DNA of 64,000 nucleotides from Methylobacterium pseudosasicola (GCF_900114535.1 NZ_FOTK01000012.1:1-64000); one strand, 5' to 3'. Numbered from the stretch's first letter, positions 38,314 to 47,829 are shown. Notes: generated by a model from the sequence alone, not told the origin. Numbers and translations: made by a program.

Positions 38314-39800
38314 AGGATCGCCGCCGCCGCCAGCCGGCCCGATTGCGCCGCCATCGGCACGCCCGGGCCGGGATGGATCGAGCCCCCCGCCAGGTACAGG
38401 CCGGGCAGGGCGGTCCGGGCGCCCGCCCGCTTGAAGGTCGAGGCCCAGCCCTGCGGCGCCCGGCCGTAAAGCGCCCCCGCGCTCCCCGGAAATCTTTTCT
38501 CGAACCCCGCCGGATCGGTCACCACCGGGGGCGAGGCCATCCCCAAGGTCAGACCGCAGGCCTCCAGGCGGCGGCTCAGATTCGTCGCGCATGTCTCGAT
38601 CTCCGAGGGCGTCAGCGGGCGCTCCCGGCCGTCAGCCGGGGCGTTGACGAGCATCAGCAGGCGCTCCGGCCCGTTGGGCTCCGGGCCCGCCTCGGTCCGG
38701 TCCTGGGCGCAGATGTAGATGGTGGGGTCGTCAGGCAGGCGGCGCCGGCGCAGGATCGTGTCGAACTCGGCCCGGTAGTCGCCCGAGAAGAACACGTTGT
38801 GGTGGGACAGCGGGAAGCCGTCCGCCACCGCATTCGCGCACAGGGTGACGGCGGAGAGCGAGCGCTCGGCCGGCGCCAGCCGCTCGCCCATCGGCGCCGC
38901 CTCGGGGCCGAACAAACTGGCGCCCAAGGCGGCCGCATCGGCGTTGCAGACGATCGTTTGGGCCGGGATCGTCTCGCCATCGGCCAGCATGAGTCCGGAG
39001 ACTTGGCCGCCCTCGGTGAGGATCCGGTCCACATGCGCCCCGTAGCGGAACGTCGCCCCGCGCTCCGCGGCGAGATCCGCCACCGCCCGGGCCAGCGCGC
39101 TCAGGCCGCCCTCCACGGTCCAGACCCCCGCTTGCTCGACATGGGCCACCAGCATCAGGGTGGCCGGTGCGGTGAACGGCGAGGCGCCGCAATAGGTGGC
39201 GTAGCGCCCGAACAGCTGCAGCAACCGGGGATCGCGAAAGAATGTGCCCAAAGACGACCACAGGGTGGCGAAGGGCTGGATCCGCCACAGGTCGCCGAGC
39301 CCCGACAGCCCGACTCGCTGGGCCAGCCCGGCCGGACTGGTCCGCCCCTCCCGGATGAACGGCCCCTCCAGGGTCCGGTAGATCTCGGCCGACCGGGCGC
39401 AGAACCGGCGGTAGCCCTCGGCCTCCCGGGGGCCGGCGAAGGCGTCGATCGCCGCCGCGGAGGCCTCGGGATCGGCGAACAGGTCGAGCCGCTCGTTTCG
39501 CGTCCAGGCGTGGCGGGCGATGAGGCTGGCGGGCGATAACTTCGCATGCTCTGCGAAGCGAGCGGCGCAATCGGCGAACAATTCTTCGAAGATCCACCGC
39601 ATCGTGAAGACGGTCGGGCCGGTCTCGACGAAGGTTTCGCCGACCCGGACGCGCGCCATCTTGCCGCCGGGCCGGGCCGCGCGCTCAACCACCGTGACCG
39701 CCAGCCCGGCATGCGCCAACCGTAAGGCGGCAGCCAGGCCGCCGATTCCGGCCCCGATCACCACGACGCGATCCTGCGCCACGCTCAATCCGCCCTCCAT
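38247..39800 (-). CDS. crtD: Hydroxyneurosporene/methoxyneurosporene desaturase CrtD
   Basis: The 517-residue FAD enzyme introduces the 3,4 double bond into the methoxylated carotenoid. The N-terminal Rossmann motif VVVIGAGIGGLAAALRLAHA, then ERAARPGGKM, and the C-terminal family end GSIHPGPGVPMAAQSGRLAA are clear. ATG at 39800 has GAGG just upstream; an in-frame ATG at 39854 would lie beyond the PpsR site and is unlikely. Its last about 65 nt run into the conserved crtC coding region. It is divergent from crtE. Confidence 0.93.
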   Translation of the reverse strand: MEGGLSVAQDRVVVIGAGIGGLAAALRLAHAGLAVTVVERAARPGGKMARVRVGETFVETGPTVFTMRWIFEELFADCAARFAEHAKLSPASLIARHAWTRNERLDLFADPEASAAAIDAFAGPREAEGYRRFCARSAEIYRTLEGPFIREGRTSPAGLAQRVGLSGLGDLWRIQPFATLWSSLGTFFRDPRLLQLFGRYATYCGASPFTAPATLMLVAHVEQAGVWTVEGGLSALARAVADLAAERGATFRYGAHVDRILTEGGQVSGLMLADGETIPAQTIVCNADAAALGASLFGPEAAPMGERLAPAERSLSAVTLCANAVADGFPLSHHNVFFSGDYRAEFDTILRRRRLPDDPTIYICAQDRTEAGPEPNGPERLLMLVNAPADGRERPLTPSEIETCATNLSRRLEACGLTLGMASPPVVTDPAGFEKRFPGSAGALYGRAPQGWASTFKRAGARTALPGLYLAGGSIHPGPGVPMAAQSGRLAAAAILQDRDSTARSRRTAMRGGMSMR

Positions 39801-39835
39801 CGCCTCGGAACGGGATTGATCATCAGCTCGCAAAG

Positions 39836-39853
39836 TGTCAATAAGAAATGACA
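39836..39853. promoter_or_regulatory. PpsR/CrtJ-type operator between crtD and crtE
   Basis: TGTCAATAAGAAATGACA is an exact TGT-N12-ACA palindrome, the consensus for the PpsR (CrtJ) repressor of photosynthesis genes. It lies 36 nt before the crtD ATG and 40 nt before the crtE ATG, so it can control both divergent units. An overlapping poorer copy (TGA-N12-ACA) follows at 39849-39866. No ppsR gene is in the window. Confidence 0.82.
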
Positions 39854-39892
39854 CTTTTCGCTGACAACCGATGATAACACGGGAGGCGCGTC

Positions 39893-40762
39893 ATGGAGTC
39901 GGGCCGGCGGATCGAACGGGCGCTGGATCGCGCCGTGGCCTATGCCGAGGCGCCGGGCGCGCCGCCCCTCCTGGCCGAGGCCCTGCGTTACGCTGTCTTC
40001 CCCGGCGGACACCGCATCCGCCCGCGCCTGTGCCTCTCCGTGGCCCGCGCCTGCGGCGACGACGACCCCTGCGGGTCCGAGGCTGCAGCCGCCGCCATCG
40101 AGCTGCTGCACTGCGCCTCCCTAGTCCACGACGACCTGCCCTGCTTCGACGACGCCCCCCTGCGCCGGCAGAAACCCACCGTGCACATCGCCTTCGGTGA
40201 GCCGATCGCGGTGCTGACCGGAGATGCTCTGATCGTCCTCGCCTTCGAGACCCTGGCCCGCGCCGCCGGCTCGTATCCGGTGCGGCTCGGCCGCCTGGTC
40301 AGCCTGCTCGGGCGCGCCGCTGGCTCGCCCAGCGGCATCGCCGCCGGTCAGGCCTGGGAATCCGAAGAGCATATCAGCCTGAGCGACTACCAGCAGGCCA
40401 AGACCGGCGCCCTGTTCGCCGCCGCCACCGTGATGGGGGCAGCAGCCGCGGGCTCCGATCCGGAACCCTGGCGGCGTCTCGGCGAGTGCCTGGGCGAGGC
40501 GTACCAAGTGGCCGACGACCTGCGCGACGTCGCCTGCCGCCAGGAGGAAATCGGCAAGCCTGCCGGCCGGGACGCTACCCTCGGGCGCCCCAACGCCGCC
40601 GCCCTGCTCGGTACCGACGGCGCCCTGGAGCGCCTGGGCCGGCTCACCCGCGAGGCAGTGGCGGCGATCCCGGCCTGCCCGGGCATCGCCGAGCTGAAAG
40701 CCGAGATCGAGGTGCAGGCGCGGCTGTTCCTGCCCGCGAGCCTGCGCGCGGTGGCGGCCTGA
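39893..40762 (+). CDS. crtE: Geranylgeranyl diphosphate synthase CrtE
   Basis: The 289-residue prenyltransferase makes C20-PP for carotenoids and the bacteriochlorophyll tail. The first Asp-rich motif is in LVHDDLPCFDDAPLRR. The second region reads DDLRDVACR after GEAYQVA, as in short-chain trans-prenyltransferases. ATG at 39893 has GGGAGG 7 nt upstream. It opens the rightward arm of the cluster, and crtF follows 11 nt after its stop. Confidence 0.93.
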   Translation: MESGRRIERALDRAVAYAEAPGAPPLLAEALRYAVFPGGHRIRPRLCLSVARACGDDDPCGSEAAAAAIELLHCASLVHDDLPCFDDAPLRRQKPTVHIAFGEPIAVLTGDALIVLAFETLARAAGSYPVRLGRLVSLLGRAAGSPSGIAAGQAWESEEHISLSDYQQAKTGALFAAATVMGAAAAGSDPEPWRRLGECLGEAYQVADDLRDVACRQEEIGKPAGRDATLGRPNAAALLGTDGALERLGRLTREAVAAIPACPGIAELKAEIEVQARLFLPASLRAVAA

Positions 40763-40773
40763 CCGCCGGCTCG

Positions 40774-41913
40774 GTGCCCGGCCCCGGACCGGCCTTGGCC
40801 GCGCCGGGTTCCCTGCGCGATCGCTGGCTCGGCTGGCGCAACCGCTTGGTGGCGAGCCCGCGCTTCCAGCGCTGGGCGGCGGGATTCCCGCTGACGCGGC
40901 GCATCGCCCGGAAGAACACGCGAGCGCTGTTCGATCTCTGCGCCGGCTTCGTCTACGCGCAGGTGCTGACGGCCTGCGTCCGGCTCGACCTATTCCGGAT
41001 CCTGACTGACGGGCCGCTGACGCTCGACGCGCTGGCGCGCCGTCTCGATCTGCCAGTGGAGAACACGCGCTGCCTGCTGCGCGCCGCCGCTTCCCTGGAC
41101 CTCGTCCGGGCGTTGCCCGGCGAGCGCTTCGGCCTCGCCGATCTCGGCGCCGCGCTCACCGGCAATCCCGGCATCGCCGCGATGGTCGAGCACCACGCGC
41201 TGCTCTACGCAGATCTCGCCGATCCGGTGACGCTCCTGCGGGGATCCGCGGGGCCGACCCGGCTCGCGCGCTACTGGCCCTACGCGGCCGGCGAGACCGC
41301 CGATGCCGCGTCGGTCGCCCCCTATGGCGGCTTGATGGGCGCCTCGCAGGCGCTGATCGCCGACGACGTGCTCGATGCCTGCGACCTGTCCCGGAGCCGG
41401 CACCTGATGGATGTCGGCGGCGGCGAGGGCGCGTTCCTAGAGGCGGTCGCGGCCCGGCACGCCGCCCTGCGCCTGACGCTGTTCGACCTGCCCGCCGTCG
41501 CCGATCGCGCCCGGGATCGGCTCGCGCAGAGAGGCCTGCCCGACCGCATCGCCTGCCGGGGCGGCAGCTTCCACGACGGCCTGCCGGTGGGCGCCGACAC
41601 GATCACGCTGATCCGCATCGTCCACGACCACGACGACGGCCCGGCGCTGGCCCTGCTCCGGGCCGCGCACGCGGCGCTTCCCCCCGGCGGGACCCTGATC
41701 CTGGCCGAGCCGATGGCCGGTACGCCGGACGCCGAGCCGGTCGGCGACGCGTATTTCGGCTTCTACCTCCTCGCCATGGGCTCGGGCCGGCCACGCCGCG
41801 CCGAGGAGCTGCACGCCCTGCTTCGCGAAGCCGGATTCACTGCATCCAGAGAGCGATCGACGCGCCGACCGCTTCTGACCCGCCTGATCGTGGCTCAGAA
41901 AGAGGCACATTAG
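40774..41913 (+). CDS. crtF: Hydroxyneurosporene O-methyltransferase CrtF
   Basis: The 379-residue SAM-dependent methyltransferase makes the 1-methoxy group of spheroidene or spirilloxanthin. There is an N-terminal winged-helix dimerisation part (FDLCAGFVYAQVLTACVRLD), and the SAM motif reads LMDVGGGEGAFLEAVAARHA. Further blocks are LIRIVHDHDDGPAL and GGTLILAEPMAGTPDAEPVG. The start is a GTG at 40774, 11 nt after crtE, because no ATG lies at the right place. The stop abuts the first PpsR-type site of bchC. Confidence 0.9.
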   Translation: MPGPGPALAAPGSLRDRWLGWRNRLVASPRFQRWAAGFPLTRRIARKNTRALFDLCAGFVYAQVLTACVRLDLFRILTDGPLTLDALARRLDLPVENTRCLLRAAASLDLVRALPGERFGLADLGAALTGNPGIAAMVEHHALLYADLADPVTLLRGSAGPTRLARYWPYAAGETADAASVAPYGGLMGASQALIADDVLDACDLSRSRHLMDVGGGEGAFLEAVAARHAALRLTLFDLPAVADRARDRLAQRGLPDRIACRGGSFHDGLPVGADTITLIRIVHDHDDGPALALLRAAHAALPPGGTLILAEPMAGTPDAEPVGDAYFGFYLLAMGSGRPRRAEELHALLREAGFTASRERSTRRPLLTRLIVAQKEAH

Positions 41914-41957
41914 TGTAAGAATGACTTGACGAAGCAATGTGTCTATCTAGGATGACA
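41914..41957 (+). promoter_or_regulatory. bchC: bchC promoter with paired PpsR/CrtJ sites
   Basis: Site 1 at 41914-41931 is TGT-N12-ACG (one mismatch) and site 2 at 41940-41957 is an exact TGT-N12-ACA. The gap is 8 bp, the spacing known for the Rhodobacter bchC promoter, where CrtJ binds cooperatively. A sigma-70-like promoter fits inside: TTGACG (41926-41931) and TAGGAT (41948-41953), 16 bp apart, so each box is covered by one site. It should drive bchC-X-Y-Z and read on into puf. Confidence 0.85.
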
Positions 41958-42013
41958 CATAGCGGCTCCGCATCGCAGAGAGTCGCGAGAACATCGGGCG
42001 GAACATTCCAGTC

Positions 42014-42952
42014 ATGGACGCGCTCGCCGTCATCCTCAAACGTCCGGAGCACTTGGCGCTTAGTCGCCTGCCCCTGACACCGGCCGGCGAGGCAGATGCG
42101 CTCGTGGCGATCTCCTGGAGCGGGATCAGCACGGGTACCGAGCGCCTCCTCTGGTCCGGCCGCATGCCGCCATTTCCCGGGATGGGCTACCCGCTGGTGC
42201 CCGGCTACGAGTCGGTCGGCACGGTGGTCGAAGCCGGCGCCGACGCGCCGGTCCGGGTTGGCCAAACGGTATTCGTCCCCGGCGCCCGCTGCTTCGGTAC
42301 CGTCCGCGGCCTGTTCGGCGGTGCCGCCTCGCATCTTGTCGCGCCGGCCGTCCGCCTCGTGCCGGTGGATGCTGCCCTCGGCGACAAGGCTTGCCTGATC
42401 GCGTTGGCAGCCACCGCCTACAGGGCGCTCGGTGGCCTCCGCCCCGGTGCGACCCCGCTAATCGTTGGACATGGCGTGCTCGGCCGGCTCCTGGCCCGCC
42501 TGACCCTGGCGGCTGGCGCAGAGCCGACCGTCTGGGAATTGGACCCCACCCGCCGCGCGGGCACTTCCGGCTACACGGTCCTGGCGCCCGACGACGATCC
42601 CCGGCGCGACTACGCGGTGATCACCGATGTCAGTGGCGATGCCTCCGGCCTCGACGGGCTGATCGCCCGCCTGGCGCCCGGCGGCGAGATCGTGCTCGCC
42701 GGCTTCTACGAGGCGCCCCTGTCCTTCGCCTTCCCGCCGGCCTTCATGCGGGAAGCCCGGATCCGGATCTCGGCCGAGTTCCGCCCCGAGGATCTCGCCG
42801 CCGTCACGGCGCTGATCGACGGCGGCCGGCTCTCCCTCGACGGGCTGATCACCCATCGCGTCCCGGTGGCACAGGCCCAGGACGCCTACCGGACTGCCTT
42901 CGCCGATCCCGCCTGCCTGAAGATGATCCTCGACTGGAGGGACGCCGCGTGA
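42014..42952 (+). CDS. bchC: 3-hydroxyethyl bacteriochlorophyllide a dehydrogenase BchC
   Basis: The 312-residue zinc-less MDR-type dehydrogenase oxidises the C3 hydroxyethyl group to acetyl in bacteriochlorophyll a synthesis. Landmarks are SWSGISTGTERLLWSGRMPP, GYPLVPGYESVGTVVEAG and the nucleotide-binding LIVGHGVLGRLLARLTLAAG. ATG at 42014 lies about 55 nt after site 2 of the PpsR-type pair. Its TGA overlaps the GTG of bchX. Confidence 0.93.
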   Translation: MDALAVILKRPEHLALSRLPLTPAGEADALVAISWSGISTGTERLLWSGRMPPFPGMGYPLVPGYESVGTVVEAGADAPVRVGQTVFVPGARCFGTVRGLFGGAASHLVAPAVRLVPVDAALGDKACLIALAATAYRALGGLRPGATPLIVGHGVLGRLLARLTLAAGAEPTVWELDPTRRAGTSGYTVLAPDDDPRRDYAVITDVSGDASGLDGLIARLAPGGEIVLAGFYEAPLSFAFPPAFMREARIRISAEFRPEDLAAVTALIDGGRLSLDGLITHRVPVAQAQDAYRTAFADPACLKMILDWRDAA

Positions 42953-43953
42953 ACGTTCAGCTCAACAAGGCCACTCTCGACCAGGCCACCCAGCTCCGCG
43001 CCGAGGCGGCGATCGCGCCGAATGCGGTCCCGACCGCCCCGGTGAAGAAAGAGACGCAGATCATCGCGATCTACGGCAAGGGCGGCATCGGCAAGTCGTT
43101 CACCCTGGCCAATCTAAGCTACATGATGGCCCAGCAGGGCAAGAAGGTCCTGCTGATCGGCTGCGACCCGAAGAGCGACACCACCTCGCTGCTGTTCGGC
43201 GGCAAGGCCTGCCCGACCATCATCGAGACCTCGACCACGAAGAAGCTCGCCGGGGAGCCGGTGGCGATCGGCGATGTCTGCTTCAAGCGCGACGGCGTCT
43301 ACGCCATGGAGCTCGGCGGACCCGAGGTCGGGCGCGGCTGCGGCGGTCGGGGCATCATCCACGGCTTCGAGCTGCTGGAAAAGCTCGGCTTTCATGAGTG
43401 GGGCTTCGATTTCGTCCTGCTCGACTTCCTGGGCGACGTGGTCTGCGGCGGCTTCGGCCTGCCGATCGCCCGGGACATGTGCCAGAAGGTCATCGTCGTC
43501 GGCTCGAACGACCTGCAATCGCTCTACGTCGCCAACAACGTCTGCTCGGCGGTGGAGTATTTCCGCAAGCTCGGCGGCAATGTCGGCGTCGGCGGACTGG
43601 TGATCAACAAGGACGATGGCACCGGCGAGGCGCAGGCCTTCGCGGAAGCCGCCGGCATCCCGGTCCTGGCCTCGATCCCGGCCGACGACGACATCCGCCG
43701 CAAGAGCGCGAATTACGAGATCATCGGCCGGCCGGAGAGCCGTTGGGGCAGCCTGTTCTCGGAGCTGGCCGCCAATGTCGCGGAGGCCGCGCCGCACCGG
43801 CCGACGCCGCTGACGCAGGACGGTCTGCTCGGCCTGTTCTCCAGCGAGACGACCGGCCGCGACGTGGTGCTGGTTCCGGCCACCCACGAGGACATGTGCG
43901 GCGTCGCCCACGTGACCAAGCCGTCCCTCGAAGTCGTCTACGACGAGGACTAG
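42949..43953 (+). CDS. bchX: Chlorophyllide reductase iron protein BchX
   Basis: The 334-residue NifH-like ATPase donates electrons to BchYZ, which reduces ring B of chlorophyllide. The P-loop is IYGKGGIGKSFTLANLSYMM, followed by GCDPKSDTT. The Cys residues for the bridging 4Fe-4S cluster lie in GRGCGGRGI and DVVCGGFGLP. The start is a GTG overlapping the bchC stop; bchY begins 3 nt after the bchX stop. The N-terminal extension of about 35 residues before the P-loop is normal for BchX. Confidence 0.95.
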   Translation: MNVQLNKATLDQATQLRAEAAIAPNAVPTAPVKKETQIIAIYGKGGIGKSFTLANLSYMMAQQGKKVLLIGCDPKSDTTSLLFGGKACPTIIETSTTKKLAGEPVAIGDVCFKRDGVYAMELGGPEVGRGCGGRGIIHGFELLEKLGFHEWGFDFVLLDFLGDVVCGGFGLPIARDMCQKVIVVGSNDLQSLYVANNVCSAVEYFRKLGGNVGVGGLVINKDDGTGEAQAFAEAAGIPVLASIPADDDIRRKSANYEIIGRPESRWGSLFSELAANVAEAAPHRPTPLTQDGLLGLFSSETTGRDVVLVPATHEDMCGVAHVTKPSLEVVYDED

Positions 43954-43956
43954 GGC

Positions 43957-45501
43957 ATGGCTGTCTCACTCGACATCGCCGATCTGCGGGCTCGTACCCG
44001 CCCAGCCGCCCCGACGGCCGAGGCGATCAACCTCGACGCCACCAAAGGCGACGGGCAGGGCTGCCATTCCGGCAAGGACGCGATGCGGGAAGCCGCCGAA
44101 GCGGCCGGGATGTCTGAGACGCTGGAGCAACTGCGAAAAGACTACCCGCAGGGTCCGCACGACCAGCCGCAGAGCATGTGCCCGGCCTTCGGGTCGCTGC
44201 GCGTCGGCCTGCGCATGCGCCGGACCGCCACGATCCTCTCAGGGAGCGCCTGCTGCGTCTACGGCCTGACCTTCACGTCGCATTTCTACGGCGCCCGGCG
44301 CAGCGTCGGCTACGTGCCGTTCAACTCGGAGACGCTGGTCACCGGCAAGCTGTTCGAGGACATCCGCGAGGCGGTCCACGCCACGGCGAAGCCGGAGGAT
44401 TACGACGCCGTCGTCGTCATCAATCTCTGCGTGCCGACCGCCTCCGGTGTGCCGCTCCGCCTGCTGCCAAAGGAGATCGACGGCGTCCGGGTGATCGGCA
44501 TCGACGTGCCGGGCTTCGGGGTGCCGACCCATGCCGAGGCTAAGGACGTACTCGCCGGGGCGATGCTGAAAGTGGCCCGCACCGAGGCCGAGCAGGGGCC
44601 GGTGGCGACCCCGCGCGGTGGCCGTTCGGAGCGCCCGAGCGTGGCTCTGCTCGGCGAGGTCTTCCCGGCCGACCCGGTTGTGATCGGCGCGTTGCTGGAG
44701 CCGCTGGGCCTAGCGGCAGGGCCGGTGGTACCGACGCGCGAATGGCGCGAGCTCTATGCCGCCCTGGACTGTGCCGCGGTCGCGGCGATCCACCCGTTCT
44801 ATACCGCGTCCATCCGCGAATTCGAGGCGGCAGGCCGTCCGGTCATCGGCTCCGCCCCCGTGGGCGTCGATGGAACCGCGGATTGGCTCGACCGGATCGG
44901 CGAGGCCTGCGGCGTGGCCCGGGCCACCGTCGAAGCAGCGAAGAACCGGCTGCTCCCCGGCATTCGGGGAGCGCTCGCCGCCATGCCGATCAAGGGCCGG
45001 ATCACGCTGTCGGGCTACGAAGGCTCCGAGCTGCTGGTGGCGCGCCTGCTCATCGAGAGCGGGGCCGAGGTCCCGTATGTCGGTACCGCCTGTCCGCGCA
45101 CGCCGTGGTCCGAGGCGGACCGCGACTGGCTCGAGGCCCGCGGTACGCAGGTGCAGTACCGCGCCTCGCTGGAGGACGATCTCTACGCGCTGGATTCTCT
45201 GAAGCCCGACCTCGCCATCGGCACCACGCCGGTGGTGCAGCGGGCCAAGGAGCGCGGCACGCCCGCCCTGTATTTCACCAACCTGATCTCGGCCCGACCG
45301 CTGATGGGTGCAGCCGGGGCCGGCTCCCTGGCGCGGGTGATCAACGGCGCGCTCGCCAACAAGCCCCGCTTCGACGCCATGCGCGATTTCTTCGAGGGCG
45401 TCGGCACCGGTCACGCCGCCGGTGTCTGGCAGGACGTGCCGCAGCGGCGCCAAGGTCCGAAGATCGAAGGTCCGAGGAAGCCGATCGGGGAGATGGCGTG
45501 A
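43957..45501 (+). CDS. bchY: Chlorophyllide reductase subunit BchY
   Basis: The 514-residue subunit resembles NifD/BchN and forms the catalytic BchYZ component with the subunit-bridging 4Fe-4S cluster. Cys-bearing blocks are [33 protein letters not shown] and [20 protein letters not shown]. Its TGA overlaps the ATG of bchZ by 1 nt (TGATG), which indicates strict translational coupling, as expected for equimolar subunits. Confidence 0.95.
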   Translation: MAVSLDIADLRARTRPAAPTAEAINLDATKGDGQGCHSGKDAMREAAEAAGMSETLEQLRKDYPQGPHDQPQSMCPAFGSLRVGLRMRRTATILSGSACCVYGLTFTSHFYGARRSVGYVPFNSETLVTGKLFEDIREAVHATAKPEDYDAVVVINLCVPTASGVPLRLLPKEIDGVRVIGIDVPGFGVPTHAEAKDVLAGAMLKVARTEAEQGPVATPRGGRSERPSVALLGEVFPADPVVIGALLEPLGLAAGPVVPTREWRELYAALDCAAVAAIHPFYTASIREFEAAGRPVIGSAPVGVDGTADWLDRIGEACGVARATVEAAKNRLLPGIRGALAAMPIKGRITLSGYEGSELLVARLLIESGAEVPYVGTACPRTPWSEADRDWLEARGTQVQYRASLEDDLYALDSLKPDLAIGTTPVVQRAKERGTPALYFTNLISARPLMGAAGAGSLARVINGALANKPRFDAMRDFFEGVGTGHAAGVWQDVPQRRQGPKIEGPRKPIGEMA

Positions 45502-46967
45502 TGCTGATCCTCGATCACGACAGGGCCGGGGGCTACTGGGGCGCCGTCTACGTCTTCACGGCGATCAAGGGCCTGCAGGTCGTCATCGACGGCCCGGTCG
45601 GCTGCGAGAATCTGCCGGTCACTTCGGTGCTGCACTACACCGACGCGCTGCCGCCGCATGAACTCCCGATCGTGGTCACCGGGCTGGCCGAGGAGGAGCT
45701 CGGCCGCCACGGCACCGAGGGCGCGATGAAGCGCGCCCACGCCACCCTCGATCCGGGCCAGCCCAGCGTGGTCGTCACCGGCTCGATCGCCGAGATGATC
45801 GGCGGCGGCGTGACGCCGGAGGGCACCGGCCTTCAGCGCTTCCTGCCGCGCACCATCGACGAGGATCAGTGGCAGGCGGCCGACCGCGCCATGCGCTGGC
45901 TCTGGCAGGAATACGGGGCGAAAAAGTTCGCCAAGAAAGGCATCCCGGCCCGGCCCGAGAAGAAGCCCGGCGAGAAGCCGCGGGTGAACATCATCGGGCC
46001 GGCTTACGGCACCTTCAACATGCCCTCCGACCTCGCCGAGATCCGGCGGCTGGTGGAGGGGATCGGCGCCGAGGTGAACCTCACCTTCCCGCTGGGCTCA
46101 CACCTTGCGGACGTGCCCAAGCTCGTCAACGCCGACGCCAATATCTGCCTCTACCGGGAATTCGGCCGCCTGCTCTGCGAGGACCTGGAGCGGCCCTACC
46201 TGCAGGCCCCGATCGGCGTACTCTCGACCACCAAGTTCCTGCGCTCGCTGGGCGCGATCCTCGGCCTCGACCCGGAGCCGTTCCTCGAGCGCGAGCGCCA
46301 CACCACGATCAAGCCGGTCTGGGACCTCTGGCGCTCGGTCACCCAGGATTTCTTCGGAACCGCCAGCTTCGGGATCGTCGCCACGGAGACCTACGCCCGC
46401 GGCGTTCGCCATTTCCTCGAAGACGAGATGGGCCTGCCCTGCAACTTCGCGTTCAGCCGTTCCGCCGGGCTGAAGCCCGACAACGACGCCGTGCGCAAGG
46501 CCGTGGCCGAGAAGCCGCCGCTGGTGCTGTTCGGCTCGTTCAACGAGCGGATGTACCTCGCCGAGTGCGGCGCCCGGGCGACCTACATCCCGGCCTCCTT
46601 CCCCGGGGCGATCATCCGGCGGCACACCGGCACGCCGTTCATGGGATTCGCGGGCGCGACCTACCTGGTCCAGGAAGTCTGCAACGCCCTGTTCGACACG
46701 CTCTTCCACATCCTGCCGCTCGCCCGCGACATGGACAAGGTCGAGGCCACCCCGGCGCGCCACCATCGCGAGCTGCCCTGGGACGAGGCCGCGCGCGCGG
46801 CCCTCGACGATCTGGTCGAGGCGCAGCCGGTTCTGGCCCGCATCTCCGCCGCCAAGCGCCTGCGCGACGCCGCCGAGCGCGCCGCCCGCTCCGCCGAATC
46901 CGCCGCCGTGGCCCCCGCCCATGTGGCGCGCGCCCGGGCCGACCTTGCCGGGGGGATCCCCGCATGA
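45501..46967 (+). CDS. bchZ: Chlorophyllide reductase subunit BchZ
   Basis: The 488-residue NifK/BchB-like subunit pairs with BchY. Conserved text includes [40 protein letters not shown] with the cluster Cys, and the late [20 protein letters not shown]. The C-terminus is Ala/Arg-rich. ATG at 45501 shares its A with the bchY stop. Its TGA overlaps the ATG of pufQ, so the bch and puf genes form a superoperon. Confidence 0.95.
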   Translation: MLILDHDRAGGYWGAVYVFTAIKGLQVVIDGPVGCENLPVTSVLHYTDALPPHELPIVVTGLAEEELGRHGTEGAMKRAHATLDPGQPSVVVTGSIAEMIGGGVTPEGTGLQRFLPRTIDEDQWQAADRAMRWLWQEYGAKKFAKKGIPARPEKKPGEKPRVNIIGPAYGTFNMPSDLAEIRRLVEGIGAEVNLTFPLGSHLADVPKLVNADANICLYREFGRLLCEDLERPYLQAPIGVLSTTKFLRSLGAILGLDPEPFLERERHTTIKPVWDLWRSVTQDFFGTASFGIVATETYARGVRHFLEDEMGLPCNFAFSRSAGLKPDNDAVRKAVAEKPPLVLFGSFNERMYLAECGARATYIPASFPGAIIRRHTGTPFMGFAGATYLVQEVCNALFDTLFHILPLARDMDKVEATPARHHRELPWDEAARAALDDLVEAQPVLARISAAKRLRDAAERAARSAESAAVAPAHVARARADLAGGIPA

Positions 46968-47224
46968 ACCGCCTTTCCGTTCCCCTGAGAGGAGACCTGA
47001 CGATGCGTACGATGGTCCCGACCCCGCGCCTGCACCAGGAAGCGCTGCAGTTCCGGCTGATCCTGGCCGTGACCTATCCGTGCTTCCTCGCCGCCGCCGC
47101 GTTCAACCGCGTCCGGCCGGCCCGCGCGGTGTCCCGCCCGGGTTTTGCGCCGGCGCGCCGCTCGGTGTTCGGCGAGGCCCGCGCCATGGCGGTTCAGGCG
47201 ATCCCCTTCGCCTTCATGGGCTGA
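46964..47224 (+). CDS. pufQ: PufQ-like protein
   Basis: The 86-residue protein starts in the bchZ stop (ATGA) and fills the usual pufQ position ahead of pufB. It has one membrane helix ([18 protein letters not shown]) preceded by RLHQEALQ, as in PufQ, and a basic stretch after it. PufQ is thought to help deliver bacteriochlorophyll or its precursors to the assembling complexes. Similarity is modest, so position is the main argument. Confidence 0.82.
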   Translation: MNRLSVPLRGDLTMRTMVPTPRLHQEALQFRLILAVTYPCFLAAAAFNRVRPARAVSRPGFAPARRSVFGEARAMAVQAIPFAFMG

Positions 47225-47348
47225 ACGCCCTGTTCGAGACGCTTCCGTCCGGTGACGCGGGGGAAGTCAAGCCGTGACCGCCGCAGGCGCCACGGCGGAA
47301 CCCGTCGCGCTTCGTCAGGGGCGCGGCCAACACACGGAGGTCTGAACG

Positions 47349-47585
47349 ATGGCCGGTGGACCCGTTGCAACAGAAAGACCGAGCAGCCTGTCCGGGCTGA
47401 CGGAACCGGAAGCCAAGGAGTTCCACGCGATCTTCCTGACGAGCTTCCTCATCTTCACGGCGATTGCCGTGGTAGCCCACATCCTCGTCTGGTTGTGGCG
47501 CCCGTGGCTCCCCGGACCGCAGGGCTACGCCTCGCTCGAAGGCGTCACCGATGCGGTCCGGACCCTCGTCACGATGATCGGCTGA
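47349..47585 (+). CDS. pufB: Light-harvesting 1 beta polypeptide
   Basis: The 78-residue LH1 beta chain has a polar N-terminus with the conserved [20 protein letters not shown], a single membrane helix, and the bacteriochlorophyll-ligating His in [17 protein letters not shown], including the typical W-x-W-R-P-W end. GGAGGT lies about 8 nt before the ATG. It is followed 10 nt later by pufA. Confidence 0.96.
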   Translation: MAGGPVATERPSSLSGLTEPEAKEFHAIFLTSFLIFTAIAVVAHILVWLWRPWLPGPQGYASLEGVTDAVRTLVTMIG

Positions 47586-47595
47586 GGAGGATCGG

Positions 47596-47787
47596 ATGCA
47601 CAAGGTCTGGTTACTGTTCGATCCGCGGCGCACCCTGGTGGCTCTGTTCACCTTCCTCTTCATCCTGGCGCTGCTGATCCACTTCATTCTGCTCTCCACC
47701 GACCGGTTCAACTGGCTGGAAGGTCCGCGGCAGAACAAGGCGGCGAGCAACACCATCACGCTCGTCCTGCCCAGCCTGCCGGCCTGA
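47596..47787 (+). CDS. pufA: Light-harvesting 1 alpha polypeptide
   Basis: The 63-residue LH1 alpha chain begins [20 protein letters not shown], has one membrane helix with the bacteriochlorophyll His in [20 protein letters not shown], and a short polar C-terminus. The ribosome-binding site GAGGAGGA lies just upstream. A strong hairpin follows before pufL, as expected where pufBA mRNA must outnumber pufLM. Confidence 0.96.
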   Translation: MHKVWLLFDPRRTLVALFTFLFILALLIHFILLSTDRFNWLEGPRQNKAASNTITLVLPSLPA

Positions 47788-47799
47788 TCCAGGTTGGCC

Positions 47800-47829
47800 G
47801 GGACCGCGGCGCGCGAAGGCCGCGGTCCC
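47800..47829 (+). promoter_or_regulatory. Intercistronic hairpin between pufA and pufL
   Basis: GGGACCGCGGC (47800-47810) pairs perfectly with GCCGCGGTCCC (47819-47829) around an 8-nt loop. The stem is followed by AAAATCCC and not a U-run, so it is unlikely to be a plain terminator. In Rhodobacter a hairpin at this place protects the pufBA message from 3' decay and yields excess LH1 over reaction centre; the same role is inferred. Confidence 0.82.

Noticed and set aside
39801..39854. ATG at 39854 as the start of crtD
   Set aside because: It would place the PpsR-type operator inside the coding sequence and adds residues outside the conserved FAD motif.
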